Assembly: GCA_947168515.1 (NCBI GenBank)
Contig: CAMVMF010000001.1
Span: forward strand, 1 to 64,000
Direction of reading: 5' to 3'
From: an uncultured Bacteroidales bacterium
Lineage (GTDB): Bacteria; Bacteroidota; Bacteroidia; Bacteroidales; P3
DNA length: 64,000 nucleotides
Shown here: piece by piece, positions 18,899-28,750 of the stretch
Numbering within the stretch: the first letter of the stretch is position 1
Layout of the letters: each line of letters begins with the position of its first letter
Translations under genes and position numbers: made by a program
Notes under the pieces: model-generated
What the model saw: only the letters and a program-made list of their open reading frames with translations
Database searches by the model: none
What the model was told of the DNA's origin: nothing

Positions 18899-19684
18899 AT
18901 GAAAAAGTTTGTGTTTTTCTTTTCCTTTGTCCTGATGGGATTCACCTCCGTCCTATTTGCCCAGAAAGACGACGACAAGGCCGACTTCTCGGCCGTCTGT
19001 TCTTCGGGCCAAGTGCTGTATTATAAGATTGTGGACTTTGGCGAGGTGAACGTCTGGTATCAAGAAGAGTACCCTGAGCTGTTGGGCGGCTTTGTGAAAA
19101 TACCGCGCACCGTCCGCTACAACGACGAGAACTACGTCGTTACCGGCATCGGCAACGGCTGTTTCTCCAACTGCATCCGGGTCCAGGGTATGGAACTGCC
19201 CACCACGATGTTCTACATTGGCAATGCCGCTTTTGCCCATTGCACCGACCTCCGTTTCATCGAAATGCCCAAGACCCTCACCACCATAGGCGACTGGGCC
19301 TTCGAAGACTGTCCCTCCCTCATCGACGTGGTGATGCCCAACTCCGTCTGGCAGGTGGGGGCCTATGCCTTCAAGGATTGTGTCAATGTCCGTCATTTTG
19401 TCATCTCTCATGGTTTGACAGAAATTCCCGAAGGCTGCTTCGAAAACTGTGCCTCGGTAACGGACTATCTGATCCCGGCCAATATCACCTCTTTTGGCTG
19501 TGGCGCTTTTGATGGCTATGCCAAGTTGAAATCGGTTATTTTCCTAGGTACTGTCCCGCCCCAGCCCGTCTGTGCCGACGAACCTTCCTTCGGCAGGGAG
19601 ATCCCTATCACTGTCACCAAGCAGGCTTTCGATGCTTTCAAGGCTTCCTACATCTGGGGACAGTATACCATCAAGTCCATGTAG
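18899..19684 (+). CDS. secreted BspA-type leucine-rich-repeat protein
   Basis: 261 residues. Signal peptide MKKFVFFFSFVLMGFTSVLFAQ, then about five LRR_5 repeats (for example LTTIGDWAFEDCPSLIDVVMP and the VGAYAFKDCVNVRHFVIS segment) spanning about residues 60-225. No T9SS sorting domain or LPXTG-like anchor is present. BspA-like proteins are often surface adhesins, but here the ligand is unknown. It is followed closely by a strong terminator, so it is monocistronic. Confidence 0.85.
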   Translation: MKKFVFFFSFVLMGFTSVLFAQKDDDKADFSAVCSSGQVLYYKIVDFGEVNVWYQEEYPELLGGFVKIPRTVRYNDENYVVTGIGNGCFSNCIRVQGMELPTTMFYIGNAAFAHCTDLRFIEMPKTLTTIGDWAFEDCPSLIDVVMPNSVWQVGAYAFKDCVNVRHFVISHGLTEIPEGCFENCASVTDYLIPANITSFGCGAFDGYAKLKSVIFLGTVPPQPVCADEPSFGREIPITVTKQAFDAFKASYIWGQYTIKSM

Positions 19685-19703
19685 CTTTCTTTCGCAATAA
19701 TAC

Positions 19704-19740
19704 AAAAGGCTGCCACATCCTTTATGCGGCAGCCTTTTTT
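19704..19740 (+). terminator. intrinsic terminator after the LRR gene
   Basis: Perfect 11-bp stem AAAAGGCTGCC / GGCAGCCTTTT with a 13-nt loop, then a T run. It ends transcription of the LRR gene and may also work leftwards. Confidence 0.9.
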
Positions 19741-20040
19741 GTATGCTCGGCATGAGTGTTGTCTATCGGGTGCAAGCCCCGAGTGAGCCCAGATGGTGGT
19801 ATCACATGGAAGATACTCCATCAGGTGAACCCTGTGCCATGGAGAATAAAAACGACATGGAGACCCTATGTCCAAAATCAGTCATACTCTATGCCAGTCC
19901 GTATCGAAAACCAGAGAATTATAAGGGCTCATAAAAGAGAAGCCGCAGCCTCGAAAGACTGCGGCAAAATGAGGCCGGGGCAAAAGAACTATGCCAACAC
20001 GGGCCTCTGATGATGATGATGATGATGATTGTTCTTTGTT
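19741..20040. other. intergenic region with a dispersed repeat fragment
   Basis: 300 bp. 19838-19862 (CATGGAGAATAAAAACGACA...) is repeated with one mismatch at 47575-47599. The sequence before it (19765-19835, with GGGTGCAAGCCCCGAG) is reminiscent of structured intron or transposon RNA, but I cannot assign it. It also holds the hutH terminator and a run of about eight GAT triplets (20008-20032). Confidence 0.6.
19942..19965 (-). terminator. probable terminator of hutH
   Basis: On the minus strand GCCGCAG, a 10-nt loop and CTGCGGC, followed by TTCTCTTTT. It lies about 75 bp after the hutH stop codon. Confidence 0.7.
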
Positions 20041-21537
20041 TTATAGTGCCATGTCTTGCAGGAACTTGACGCTGGCATGGATGTGCTTGTACATAATCTG
20101 GTCGATGTCGACAAAGTTCACCACCTTGCGATACTCGGCAACGAGGTTCTCGATGAAGGGGCTGCTCTTGAGGCCTTGCTGATGGCGGAAGTCCAACGCC
20201 TGGGCGGCATCGAAGAGTTCGATGGCCATCACGCGCTCGGTGTTCTCCATCACCTTGTAGCACTTAGTGGCGGCATTGCCACCCATGCTGACCAGGTCTT
20301 CCTGATTCTGGCTGCTGGGGATGCTGTCGACGCTGCAGGGCGTGCAGAGCTGTTTGCTCTGGCTGACGATGGCGGCGGCGGCATACTGAGGAATCATGAA
20401 ACCGCTATTCAAGCCCGGCTTGGCCACGAGGAAGCTGGGCAGGCCGCGTTTGGCATCGATGAGTTGGTAGGTGCGGCGTTCGCTGATGCTGCCCAGTTCG
20501 GCAACGGCAATGGCCAGGAAGTCCAGCACCATGGCCAAGGGCTCGCCGTGGAAGTGGCCGCCGCTGATGACCATGTCTTCGTCGGGAAGGACGATGGGGT
20601 TGTCGGTAGTGGAGTTTATCTCGGTTTCAATGACGGAAGCCACATAGGCAATGGTATCCTTGGCGGCACCATGTACTTGGGGGGCGCAGCGGAAGCTGTA
20701 GGGGTCTTGTACGTGCTCTTTGTGCTGCTTGATGATCTGGCTGCCCTCGGTGTATTTGCGCACGGCTGCGGCAGTCTCCAGCTGGCCCTTGTGGGGACGC
20801 ACCATGTGGAGGCTCTCGTAGAAAGGTTCGATGCGGCCATCGAAGGCGTCGAGGCTGAGCGCCAGCAGCATGTCGGCCTGTTGGCTGAGGCGTTGGGCCT
20901 TCATGATGCACCAGGTGGCGTAGCTGCTCATGAACTGGGTGCCGTTGAGAAGGGCCAGGCCTTCCTTGCTCTGCAGCTCGATGGGCTGCCAGCCCAGTTC
21001 GGCATAGACGTCCTTGACATCGCAACGGCGGCCTTTGTAGTACACTTCGCCCATGCCAAGGATGGCGGGAAGCATCAGGTTGGCCAGCGGGCAGAGGTCG
21101 CCGCTGGCACCCAGACTACCTTGCTGGTAGACGATGGGCAGCACGTTGTTGTTGTAGCAGTCGATGAGGCGTTGGACGGTCTGCAGCTGGGCACCGCTAT
21201 AGCCAAAGCAGAAATTCTGGGCCTTGAGGAGGAGCATCAGTCTGACGACATCCTGTGGCACCTCGTCGCCCACGCCGCAGGCGTGGCTCATCACCAGGTT
21301 CTTCTGAAGCTGGCTGAGCTGTTCCTTGCTGATGGAGATATTGCAGAGCGACCCGAAACCGGTGGTCACACCGTAGATGGGCTCCTTCTGGGTCTCCATT
21401 TTTTTGTTCAGATAGTCGCGGCATTTCTGTATGCGGCGTTTGGCCTCGTCGCTGAGGGCGATGGTCATCTTATTGTCAACGATTTCCTTTACCTTGGCAA
21501 TCGTCAGTCTTTCTTCGGGGTTGATATAATAGATCAT
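20041..21537 (-). CDS. hutH: histidine ammonia-lyase (aromatic amino acid lyase family)
   Basis: 498 residues. Deaminates histidine to trans-urocanate, the first step of histidine degradation. The self-forming MIO cofactor triad Ala-Ser-Gly is visible in GSLGASGDLCPLA (about 145-157). Other family signatures are YGVTTGFGSL, NGTQFMSSYA, QDPYSFRC and SSQNQEDLVSMG. HutU and HutI are not nearby, but ftcD (42886), which handles the end product formiminoglutamate, is in the window. It lies 24 bp after the zinc-ribbon gene, so it may share its operon. A tyrosine or phenylalanine ammonia-lyase is possible, though the motifs fit HutH best. Confidence 0.9.
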   Translation of the reverse strand: MIYYINPEERLTIAKVKEIVDNKMTIALSDEAKRRIQKCRDYLNKKMETQKEPIYGVTTGFGSLCNISISKEQLSQLQKNLVMSHACGVGDEVPQDVVRLMLLLKAQNFCFGYSGAQLQTVQRLIDCYNNNVLPIVYQQGSLGASGDLCPLANLMLPAILGMGEVYYKGRRCDVKDVYAELGWQPIELQSKEGLALLNGTQFMSSYATWCIMKAQRLSQQADMLLALSLDAFDGRIEPFYESLHMVRPHKGQLETAAAVRKYTEGSQIIKQHKEHVQDPYSFRCAPQVHGAAKDTIAYVASVIETEINSTTDNPIVLPDEDMVISGGHFHGEPLAMVLDFLAIAVAELGSISERRTYQLIDAKRGLPSFLVAKPGLNSGFMIPQYAAAAIVSQSKQLCTPCSVDSIPSSQNQEDLVSMGGNAATKCYKVMENTERVMAIELFDAAQALDFRHQQGLKSSPFIENLVAEYRKVVNFVDIDQIMYKHIHASVKFLQDMAL

Positions 21538-21561
21538 AGAAAAAAATAGTATTACTGAGTT

Positions 21562-22383
21562 TTATTTTTCGAGATTTGCTTTGGCCTTCTGGGCTATGTC
21601 GTCGTCTACCAGTATACGGCCGCAATATTCGCACACGATTACTTTCTTGTGCATCTTGATTTCGCTCTGGCGCTGAGGAGGTATCTTGCTGAAGCATCCG
21701 CCACAGGCATCGCGCTCAATGGTGACCACGGCAAGACCGTTGCGGGCTTGGTTGCGGATGCGTTTGTAGCCGGTCAGATAATAGTCGTCGATATACTTCT
21801 CCATCTCTTTGGACTTCTCAAGCAGGCGTATCTCGTCTTTCTTGGTCTCCTCGATAATGCCGTCAAGCTCTTCCTTCTTGGAGTCGAGTTCTTTCTGACG
21901 GTTGTCGATAAGCAGCTGGGCGGCCTCGATGTGTTGCTCTAGTTCTTTTATCTTGTTGTTGGAATCGCGGTTCTTGCGCTCGCAAAGCTGAATCTCTAGT
22001 TCCTGAAACTCAATCTCCTTGTTGATGGCTTCAAACTCTCGATTGTTGCGGACGTTCTCCTGCTGTTTCTGATATTTGGCTATCATGGCCTTGTGGTCAA
22101 CAATGTCGTTGTTGCGTTTGACAATGTTCTCGTTTTGTTCGGCAATGCTGGACTTGAAGTTTTCGATGCGGGTCTGCAAACCTGCCAACTCGTCCTCGAG
22201 GTCCTGAATGGCCTGCGGTAGTTCACCACGGATGATTTTGATTTTGTCAATTTCTGAATCAACGAGCTGCAGGGTGTGTAAGGCAACCAGACGGCGCTCG
22301 ATGGCCTCATCAACTTCTAACATGGGATGAGCAGCCTCGATAGGCTGTTCTGCGACTTCGGGTGTAGTGACTTTCTTCGGCAT
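21562..22383 (-). CDS. coiled-coil protein with C4 zinc ribbon
   Basis: 273 residues. A long charged coiled coil (about 45-205) is followed by a zinc ribbon with two CxxC pairs, CGGC and CEYC (about 222-256). A Lys-rich tail follows (KAKANLEK). This C4 zinc-ribbon family (DUF164-like) is commonly encoded next to NIF3 genes; its function is not established, with nucleic acid binding suggested by the fold. It lies 51 bp downstream of the NIF3 gene. Confidence 0.88.
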   Translation of the reverse strand: MPKKVTTPEVAEQPIEAAHPMLEVDEAIERRLVALHTLQLVDSEIDKIKIIRGELPQAIQDLEDELAGLQTRIENFKSSIAEQNENIVKRNNDIVDHKAMIAKYQKQQENVRNNREFEAINKEIEFQELEIQLCERKNRDSNNKIKELEQHIEAAQLLIDNRQKELDSKKEELDGIIEETKKDEIRLLEKSKEMEKYIDDYYLTGYKRIRNQARNGLAVVTIERDACGGCFSKIPPQRQSEIKMHKKVIVCEYCGRILVDDDIAQKAKANLEK

Positions 22384-22434
22384 TTTAATAAAAAGTATAT
22401 ATTTTATATATTAATCTATTTCGTTCGGATTCAA

Positions 22435-23223
22435 TCAGATATAGTGCACGAAGCTCTTGCCGCGCTCACTAATCAAGCATGCAAAATTACTAAATTTTTT
22501 TGATATAATAGAATTAATTAATTGTTTAGTGAACTGTTCGCTCTCAAAATGGCCTATGTCCACCAGCGTGATGCGCCCTTCGGCACGCTGAAAGTCGTGG
22601 TACTTCATGTCGCCTGTGAGGTAGATGTCGGCCTTCTGTGCCACGGCGTCCTCGATGAGGAAACTGCCCGATCCCCCGCACAATGCCACTCGGCTGACCA
22701 CCGGGCTGACGATGTCGCTCACCCGCAGCATGGGCAGCCCGAGCGACACTTTCACCTGCTCGAGAAATGCTGTGGTGGGCAAGGGGTAGGGGAGACTGCC
22801 CACCATGCCGGCTCCCACCTCCTCCGTGGGTTGCCCTTCGCGTTGGCGTAGGATGTGGCAGTCTGTCATTCCCAGCACCTGGGCCAGGATGCCGTTCACC
22901 CCTTCTTTGAGGTTGTCGAGATTGGTGTGGGCCGCATAGACGGCCAGGTCGTTCTTTATCAGTTTCATCGTCAGCCGTCCCACGGCATTCCTGGGCGTAA
23001 TGCGTTTGATCCCACCAAAAATGAATGGGTGGTGGGTGACTATCAGGTTGGTATGCTTTTCTATGGCCTCCTCTACCACCGCCTCCGTAAGGTCCAACGC
23101 CACCAGCACTCCGCTGCACTCTTGGGTTGGGTCGCCCACGAGAAAACCGGAGTTGTCATAGTCCTCCTGATACTCGGGGTGGAACTCGCTATCAAGGAAT
23201 TGTATGATTTCTGACAATTTCAT
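22435..23223 (-). CDS. NIF3-family (DUF34) metal-dependent protein
   Basis: 262 residues from the ATG at 23223 (MKLSEIIQFLDSEF). An in-frame extension further upstream lacks family similarity and overlaps a decayed T9SS fragment on the other strand. Dimetal-site residues are visible in THHPFIFGG, AHTNLDN and DIGHFESEQF. The family has been annotated as GTP cyclohydrolase I type 2, but its true reaction is uncertain. First gene of the NIF3, zinc-ribbon, hutH cluster. Confidence 0.9.
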   Translation of the reverse strand: MKLSEIIQFLDSEFHPEYQEDYDNSGFLVGDPTQECSGVLVALDLTEAVVEEAIEKHTNLIVTHHPFIFGGIKRITPRNAVGRLTMKLIKNDLAVYAAHTNLDNLKEGVNGILAQVLGMTDCHILRQREGQPTEEVGAGMVGSLPYPLPTTAFLEQVKVSLGLPMLRVSDIVSPVVSRVALCGGSGSFLIEDAVAQKADIYLTGDMKYHDFQRAEGRITLVDIGHFESEQFTKQLINSIISKKFSNFACLISERGKSFVHYI

Positions 23224-23319
23224 AATGACTGTTTTATTTTCATTGAATAATAGATTTAACGTGCCAGCACCCCTTTTATTGTCCCCTCCCCAAACAATAA
23301 TTGTCCCCCAAGTCCCCTC

Positions 23320-23392
23320 CCTATTGTCCTTCACCACCGCCAATGGCAGACAGCACACCCTCAGCCCGCCGAACCGATCACTCTTTTTTGGA
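23320..23392 (+). pseudogene. decayed end of a T9SS sorting domain
   Basis: Translates as LSFTTANGRQHTLSPP..., close to LTLTTADGKQHTLRLL at the end of the intact paralogues. The rest of the domain and the stop context are degraded. It suggests that a further copy of the family once lay here. Confidence 0.65.
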
Positions 23393-23649
23393 CAATAACC
23401 TTCTCAATACCCCGTATGATTATATGCGTAAACCATGACCAATTTGATACTTTGAAGGCAATTCCGTTAAACTATGTTAAATATTAGGCCAAATGGGTAA
23501 CTATTTTGGCACTTCTGACTCTATATAATAAGAAAGGAAAATTTTTTTCCTTCCGAAAAGAAAAAACACGAATTAGTCACGAATGGAAAAAAAGTACCCC
23601 ATCCTCCGACCCATCGTCCCCTCCTCAGCGGTGTCGGCTCAAAACTACG

Positions 23650-23780
23650 AGCCCCTCCATCCTTCTATCCCCTCTATCAACCCTATCCCTCTATCAACCC
23701 TATCCCTCTATCTCCTCTATCTCCTCTATCTCCTCTATCTCCTCTATCTCCTCTATCATTTCTATCCCCTCTATCAATTC
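23650..23780. repeat. CTCCTCTAT-type 9-bp microsatellite, copy 1
   Basis: About six perfect 9-bp units (CTCCTCTAT) inside a longer CCCTCTATCAA-rich tract, ending 35-40 bp before the start codon of the first T9SS paralogue. The strand is purely pyrimidine-rich except for the regular A. Related tracts are at 25905-26005 and 34283-34365. Unit number could vary by slippage. Confidence 0.85.
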
Positions 23781-23815
23781 ATATTTTAGCTAACCCTCAA
23801 AAAAACAGCAACACC

Positions 23816-25897
23816 ATGAAACAAGCAACCCTTTCAAAACGGCTCATCCTCCTTGCCATCCTCCTTGCCGCCGCCCTCTGCTCCCACGCCCAGCACTTCG
23901 ACTGGGTGAAGAGCTATTCGGGGCAAGACCCCAGGTCGGATTATGTATATAACCGCATCGTCGGCACAGTGACCGACTCGCACGGCAACCTCTATGTCGC
24001 GGGGCATTTCGCCAATGGCGCAGCCATTGACGGACAAGAGCTGCTGCCATTTACCCCATAAGGAAGTCAATGCAACAATCCTAATGCCGCCATTGTCAAG
24101 TTCTCACCCGAAGGCCGGATGCTGTGGAAGAAGGTTCTTCATTCAAATCGAGGCATGTCTTGCAATATTGATGAAATACTTCTAGTGGGTGATACGGCAT
24201 TATATGTGGAGGCTTATGTCGAAACGGCACAGACCGGCCGAGATGCATACACGTATTTCTACGATACGCTTATAACGACGTCTATGATACCTATAGATAG
24301 TTTGGGTAGCGGTTTGGCCACGGCATTCTCTATTATGGATTTGGATGGCAATTTCAAGGAACACCACTTTCTGCAAACAGCGTATATCGATAGCAATGGG
24401 GCAGTGATAACATTGGACAGGTCGGGATCGATAAATCCGGACGCGACCAGGAAAATTGATAACGAGAATTTTCGTAGAGGACCTTTTTGTGTGGACAGTG
24501 ATGGGAATATTTACATTGGACATATTCCGGCAGATGAAATCGGAGTTCTCGAAGGCTCCGAAAGTCAGTGGTACTCTATCGAGAACGGAAAGCTGTCCGG
24601 CGTGATAGTCATGGTGGACGGGCATTCGCGTTTCGCTATCTATCCTGAGAATCGGCCCTCAATATACAATTATCGGATAATGAAATTCTCCCCCCACTTC
24701 GACAGATTAATCCAATATCAGTATGTTTTTGCCGATACGTCGTTTTGGGACCGTTATGGTATTAACCCCACTATGTTGATGGATTCCGATAACAACCTAT
24801 ATCTTTGCAGTTCGGTTGAGAACTGGCTCAACCAGAGTAGTGGCCGGGTCCCGATCAACGGTGCGTCGGACATGGCATTTGAGGGAAAGGAAGGTAATAT
24901 TGGGTTTATGATAAAGTATAACAGCCAGTTAGAGCCGCAATACATTCGGCAGATTGACTATCAGAACACCACCGAAACAACATATGACCATCCTACCGAC
25001 AGCTATATATTTTATAGTATGGCTATTGACGAGGATTCAAACTCGTTGTTTCTCCTCGCCAGTGTTGCTAATGATGTGCCTAGGGACTCAATGTTTGTCG
25101 AGGGGGTTCAATTGGATGCTAATCATAACGCCCTATTTTTGCGTTTCGACAGAAACACGGGTCGCTGCCTCTCCTATGGCGTTGTTCCTACCAACAAAAG
25201 AACAACTTTTTACGGGGGATTCGGTGGTACAGATGTCGCATGTGGAAACAACCGCGTATTTGCACTGCCCGTCTTTCAGGGCAATATCCAATGGCAGAAC
25301 AATGAAATCAATATAAAACCATCCCAATTGGGGAAAGGGTTGTTCATGTGGGACTATGCCGGTAATCCTATCCAGTTCATCGATTTCAATTCTATAACAA
25401 GTTCCTACCAGCCGGGTGCCGCCCTTGTTTTGCACGACAGTGTTTTGTATCTTGGTGGCTATTCGACAGCCAGCATGACCATAGGAGATACCACGCTATA
25501 TCCTTCAGGCCATTCCATGGCATATATTGCCAAGTATGTCGACACCGCTTTTATGACCCCGTATGTCCACACCGGCACGGGCGACACGGGCGACGTGCGC
25601 ATCAATGTGGCGGACGAAAAGGAGACATGGGTGGCATATCCCAACCCCTTCCGACAGCGTGTCACCATTCAGGTGAAAAGTGGGGAGTTGAGAGTTGAAA
25701 GCGGTGTCGCCACCGCCTGGCTCACCGACATGCAAGGCCGCCGCGAGGAGGTGGCCCTCACCCCCGCAGGCAACGGCAAGTACATATTGGACCTCACCTC
25801 CCGCCCCCAAGCCACATACCTCCTCACCCTCACCACCGCCGACGGCAAACAGCACACCCTCCGCCTACTGAAACACTCCGACATCTTCGGTGATTGA
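23816..25897 (+). pseudogene. T9SS-exported protein, paralogue 1, interrupted by TAA
   Basis: Starts with a signal peptide (MKQATLSKRLILLAILLAAA...SHAQHFDW) and is homologous along its length to the intact gene at 32149. A TAA at 24059-24061 replaces the Tyr codon in FTPYGSQC of the intact copy. After it, about 610 codons stay open to the natural end, including a type A sorting domain (about 25637-25897, from YPNPF to HSDIFGD). With a normal code the product is an 81-residue fragment. The long uncorrupted downstream frame means that the stop is recent, is bypassed, or that the copy is kept as a recombination donor. The first 412 bp are identical to paralogue 2. Function of the family unknown; beta-propeller-like DSDNNLY and DSDGNIY repeats are visible. 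Confidence 0.8.
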
Positions 25898-25904
25898 AGA
25901 ATCC

Positions 25905-26005
25905 CCCCCTATCTCTCTATCAATTCTATCCCCTCTATCTCCTCTATCTCCTCTATCTCCTCTATCCCCTCTATCAAATCTATCCCCTCTATCAATTCAT
26001 ATTTT
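25905..26005. repeat. 9-bp microsatellite, copy 2
   Basis: CTCTATC-rich tract with about four CTCCTCTAT units, lying between paralogue 1 and the start of paralogue 2. It shares its downstream flank (CAATTCATATTTTAG...) with copy 1, so the microsatellite was duplicated together with the gene. Confidence 0.85.
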
Positions 26006-26033
26006 AGTTAACCCTCAAAAAAACAACAACACC

Positions 26034-28106
26034 ATGAAACAAGCAACCCTTTCAAAACGGCTCATCCTCCTTGCCATCCTCCTTGCCGCCGCCCTCTGCT
26101 CCCACGCCCAGCACTTCGACTGGGTGAAGAGCTATTCGGGGCAAGACCCCAGGTCGGATTATGTATATAACCGCATCGTCGGCACAGTGACCGACTCGCA
26201 CGGCAACCTCTATGTCGCGGGGCATTTCGCCAATGGCGCAGCCATTGACGGACAAGAGCTGCTGCCATTTACCCCATAAGGAAGTCAATGCAACAATCCT
26301 AATGCCGCCATTGTCAAGTTCTCACCCGAAGGCCGGATGCTGTGGAAGAAGGTTCTTCATTCAAATCGAGGCATGTCTTGCAATATTGATGAAATACTTC
26401 TAGTGGGTGATACGGCATTATATGTGGAGGCTTATGTCGAAACGGTACCGACAGGCCAGGATGCGTACACGTATTTCTACGATACACTTATAACGACATC
26501 TTTGATACCTATGGATAGTTTGGGTAGCGGTTTGGCCACGGTATTCTCCATCATGGATTTGGATGGCAATTTCAAGGAACACCACTTTCTGTAAACAGCG
26601 TATATCGATAGCAATGGGGCAGTGATAACATTGGATAGGTTGGGGTCGATAAATCCGGACGCGACCAGGAAAATTGATAACGGGGCTTTTCGTAGAGGAC
26701 CTTTTTGTGTGGACAGTGATGGGAATATTTACATTGGACATGATCCGGCAGATATTACCAGTGTCCTTGAAGGTTCCGAATATCAGTGGTACTCTATCGA
26801 GAATGGAAAGCTGTCCGGCGTGATAGTCATGGTGGACGGGCATACCCGTTTCGCTATTTATCCGGAGAATCGGCCGACAAAGACGAATTACAGGTTATTG
26901 AAATTCTCCCCTCATTTTGACAGTTTGATTCAGTATAAGTATGTTTTTGCCGATACTCCGTTTTGGTATGAATATAGATTACTGGACAGAATGTTGATGG
27001 ATTCCGACAACAACCTATATCTCTGCGCTACGGTTGAAAACGAGAATTATGAAGGTGGCAGGGTTTCGCTCAATGGCGCGCCGGACATGGCCTTGGAGGG
27101 TAAGGAATCTACCATGGGTTTTATGATAAAGTTTAACAGCCAGTTGGAGCCGCAATACATCCGGCAGATTGACTATCGAACCACCCCGACATTAACCTAT
27201 ACTGGCCACGTAAATATCTTTTATAATATGGCTATCGACGAGGATTCAAACTCGTTGTTTGTCCTCGCCAGTGTTGCTAATTATGTGCCTACGGATTCTA
27301 TGTTTGTCGAAGGCGTGCAACTGGATGCTAATCTTAATGCCCTATTTTTGCGTTTCGACAGAAACACGGGCCGCTACCTCTCCTATGGCGTTGTTCCTAC
27401 CAACAAAAGAACAACTTTTTACGGGGCATTCGGAGGTACAGATGTCGCATGTGGAAACAACCGCGTATTTGCACTGCCCATCTTTCAGGGCAATATCCAG
27501 TGGCAGAACAACGAAGTCAACATTAACCGAAACCGATGGGGGAAAGGTTTGTTCATGTGGGACTATGCCGGTAATCCTATCCAGTTCATCGATTTCAACT
27601 CAATAACAATACAGTGTGAGCCAGGTAACGCCCTTGTTTTGCACGACAGTGCTTTGTATATTGGCGGCTTTACAACAGCCAGCATGACCATAGGAGATAC
27701 CACGCTATATCCTTCAGGCTATTCCATGGCTTATCTAGCCAAGTATGTCGACACCGCTTTTATGACCCCGTATGTACACACCGGCACGGGCGACACGGGC
27801 GACGTGCGCATCAATGTGGCGGACGAAAAGGAGACATGGGTGGCATATCCCAACCCCTTCCGACAGCGTGTCACCATTCAGGTGAAAAGTGGGGAGTTGA
27901 GAGTTGAAAGCGGTGTCGCCACCGCCTGGCTCACCGACATGCAAGGCCGCCGCGAGGAGGTGGCCCTCACCCCCGCAGGCAACGGCAAATACATATTGGA
28001 CCTCACCTCCCGCCCCCAAGCCACCTACTTGCTCACCCTCACCACCGCCGACGGCAAGACCCACACCCTCCGCCTGCTAAAACAGTCAGAAGTATTTGGC
28101 CATTAA
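26034..28106 (+). pseudogene. T9SS-exported protein, paralogue 2, two nonsense codons
   Basis: Tandem copy of the gene at 23816. It has the same TAA at the same codon (26277-26279) and a second TAA at 26592-26594, where paralogue 1 reads CAA (Gln) after the HHFL codons. The frame is otherwise open to the end, with an intact sorting domain (YPNPF ... KQSEVFGH). Nucleotide identity with paralogue 1 is complete over the first 412 bp and nearly complete over the last 330 bp. The middle is patchy, with blocks of identity between divergent stretches. This pattern points to duplication plus gene conversion. Confidence 0.8.
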
Positions 28107-28134
28107 TGTTAAACGTATCATGCATACCATTTTT

Positions 28135-28310
28135 ACATACCCCAGCCTTACGGCAAACATTCACTGGATGTTTGCTCCCCTTTAAAAAGGGGACGGCTGG
28201 CGCGCCATACTGCATACAAACATAGATGCAATCAGACGGCCCCCGCGACGCAAGTCCACTGGACTTCCTTAATCCTCTTTAAAGAGGTACCGCGAAGCGG
28301 GGGGGTATGT
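28135..28310. repeat. multi-hairpin element
   Basis: Outer arms ACATACCCC (28135-28143) and GGGGTATGT (28302-28310) enclose several nested hairpins. These are CCAGCC...GGCTGG, GCAAACAT...ATGTTTGC, CCCCTTT-AAAAAGGGG, CCCCCGC...GCGGGGG, AAGTCC-ACT-GGACTT and CCTCTTTAAAGAGG. This is typical of structured interspersed repeats of Bacteroidales. It lies just after paralogue 2 and could act as a terminator or an mRNA-stabilising structure. Confidence 0.7.
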
Positions 28311-28401
28311 CAACCAGAAACAAAGCGACATCTTCAATCGATAATGTATCCACTTTATCAATCAGGAACAAGAATCGAGGATAGAAATTGGAAAAGTGTA
28401 T

Positions 28402-28537
28402 AATAAGTGATTGTTCAAATATACTTTACATATAATTTCCATCTAATTGAACATTAATTATTATTAATGGATGATTAATGGATAATTAATGGTAATTCGT
28501 GTAAAAAACATGCACATTATTTTTGGCTGCTGACTTA
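28402..28537 (+). repeat. direct repeat A (partner at 31985-32110)
   Basis: 136-bp AT-rich sequence nearly identical to 31985-32110 in the same orientation. Differences are an 11-bp internal duplication (ATGGATGATTA), one extra A, and two substitutions. The two copies bracket a 3.4-kb block with both ATPase genes and the orphan sorting domain. Confidence 0.9.
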
Positions 28538-28569
28538 ATCGGCAAATTGACATTGGTATCTTCGCTACC

Positions 28570-28636
28570 ACGTTTTCTCGCCACGCCAAAGCTCAAGCAA
28601 GATTGGCTTTGGTCGTTTGGCTTATCGAAAACGTTG
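28570..28636 (-). repeat. palindromic repeat, left copy
   Basis: Begins ACGTTTTCTCGC and ends GGCTTATCGAAAACGTTG, so it has internal dyad symmetry. Its reverse complement matches 30218-30289 at both ends (CAACGTTTTCGATAAGCC and GCGAGAAAACGT), giving inverted copies on either side of ATPase 1. Confidence 0.75.
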
Positions 28637-28713
28637 GAAAAGTGTATAGAAAAGTATAAAATTGCATTGGAAAAGTGTATAGAAAAGTATAAAATTGCAT
28701 TGGAAAAGTGTAT
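28634..28713 (+). repeat. 33-bp tandem repeats (iterons) at ATPase 1 promoter
   Basis: Two full copies (28634-28666 and 28667-28699) and a 14-nt partial copy (28700-28713) of a unit that starts TTGGAAAAGTGTATAGAAAA. The same TTGGAAAAGTGTATA also occurs once at 28388-28402, next to direct repeat A. The array abuts the promoter at 28718. Confidence 0.9.
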
Positions 28714-28717
28714 TTGT

Positions 28718-28750
28718 TTTGTGTTATTCTGTTAGAATTCTGTATCTTTG
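28718..28750 (+). promoter_or_regulatory. Bacteroidetes-type promoter of ATPase 1
   Basis: TTTG (28718-28721), 21 bp, TATCTTTG (28743-28750), followed by CA. This is a full match to the -33/-7 consensus. Transcription should begin near 28757, so the translation start lies downstream of that. Confidence 0.75.

Larger units (their letters stand above)
23224..23815. other. intergenic region with CTD relic and microsatellite
   Basis: 592 bp. 23320-23392 is a relic of a T9SS sorting-domain tail on the plus strand. A copy of the CCTC-AGCGGTG-CGGCTCAAAA motif lies at 23625-23650 (also at 30195 and 31953). The 9-bp microsatellite occupies about 23650-23780. No intact gene is seen. Confidence 0.7.

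Noticed and set aside
24059..26594. TAA read as an amino acid in the T9SS paralogues
   Set aside because: TAA ends many ordinary genes in the window, and the intact paralogue has Tyr there. Nonsense mutation is the simpler reading.
28523..28735. 70-residue protein with LEKCIEKYKIA repeats
   Set aside because: The frame exists because the 33-bp tandem unit is a multiple of three. It runs over a palindromic repeat and into a promoter, with no ribosome site.
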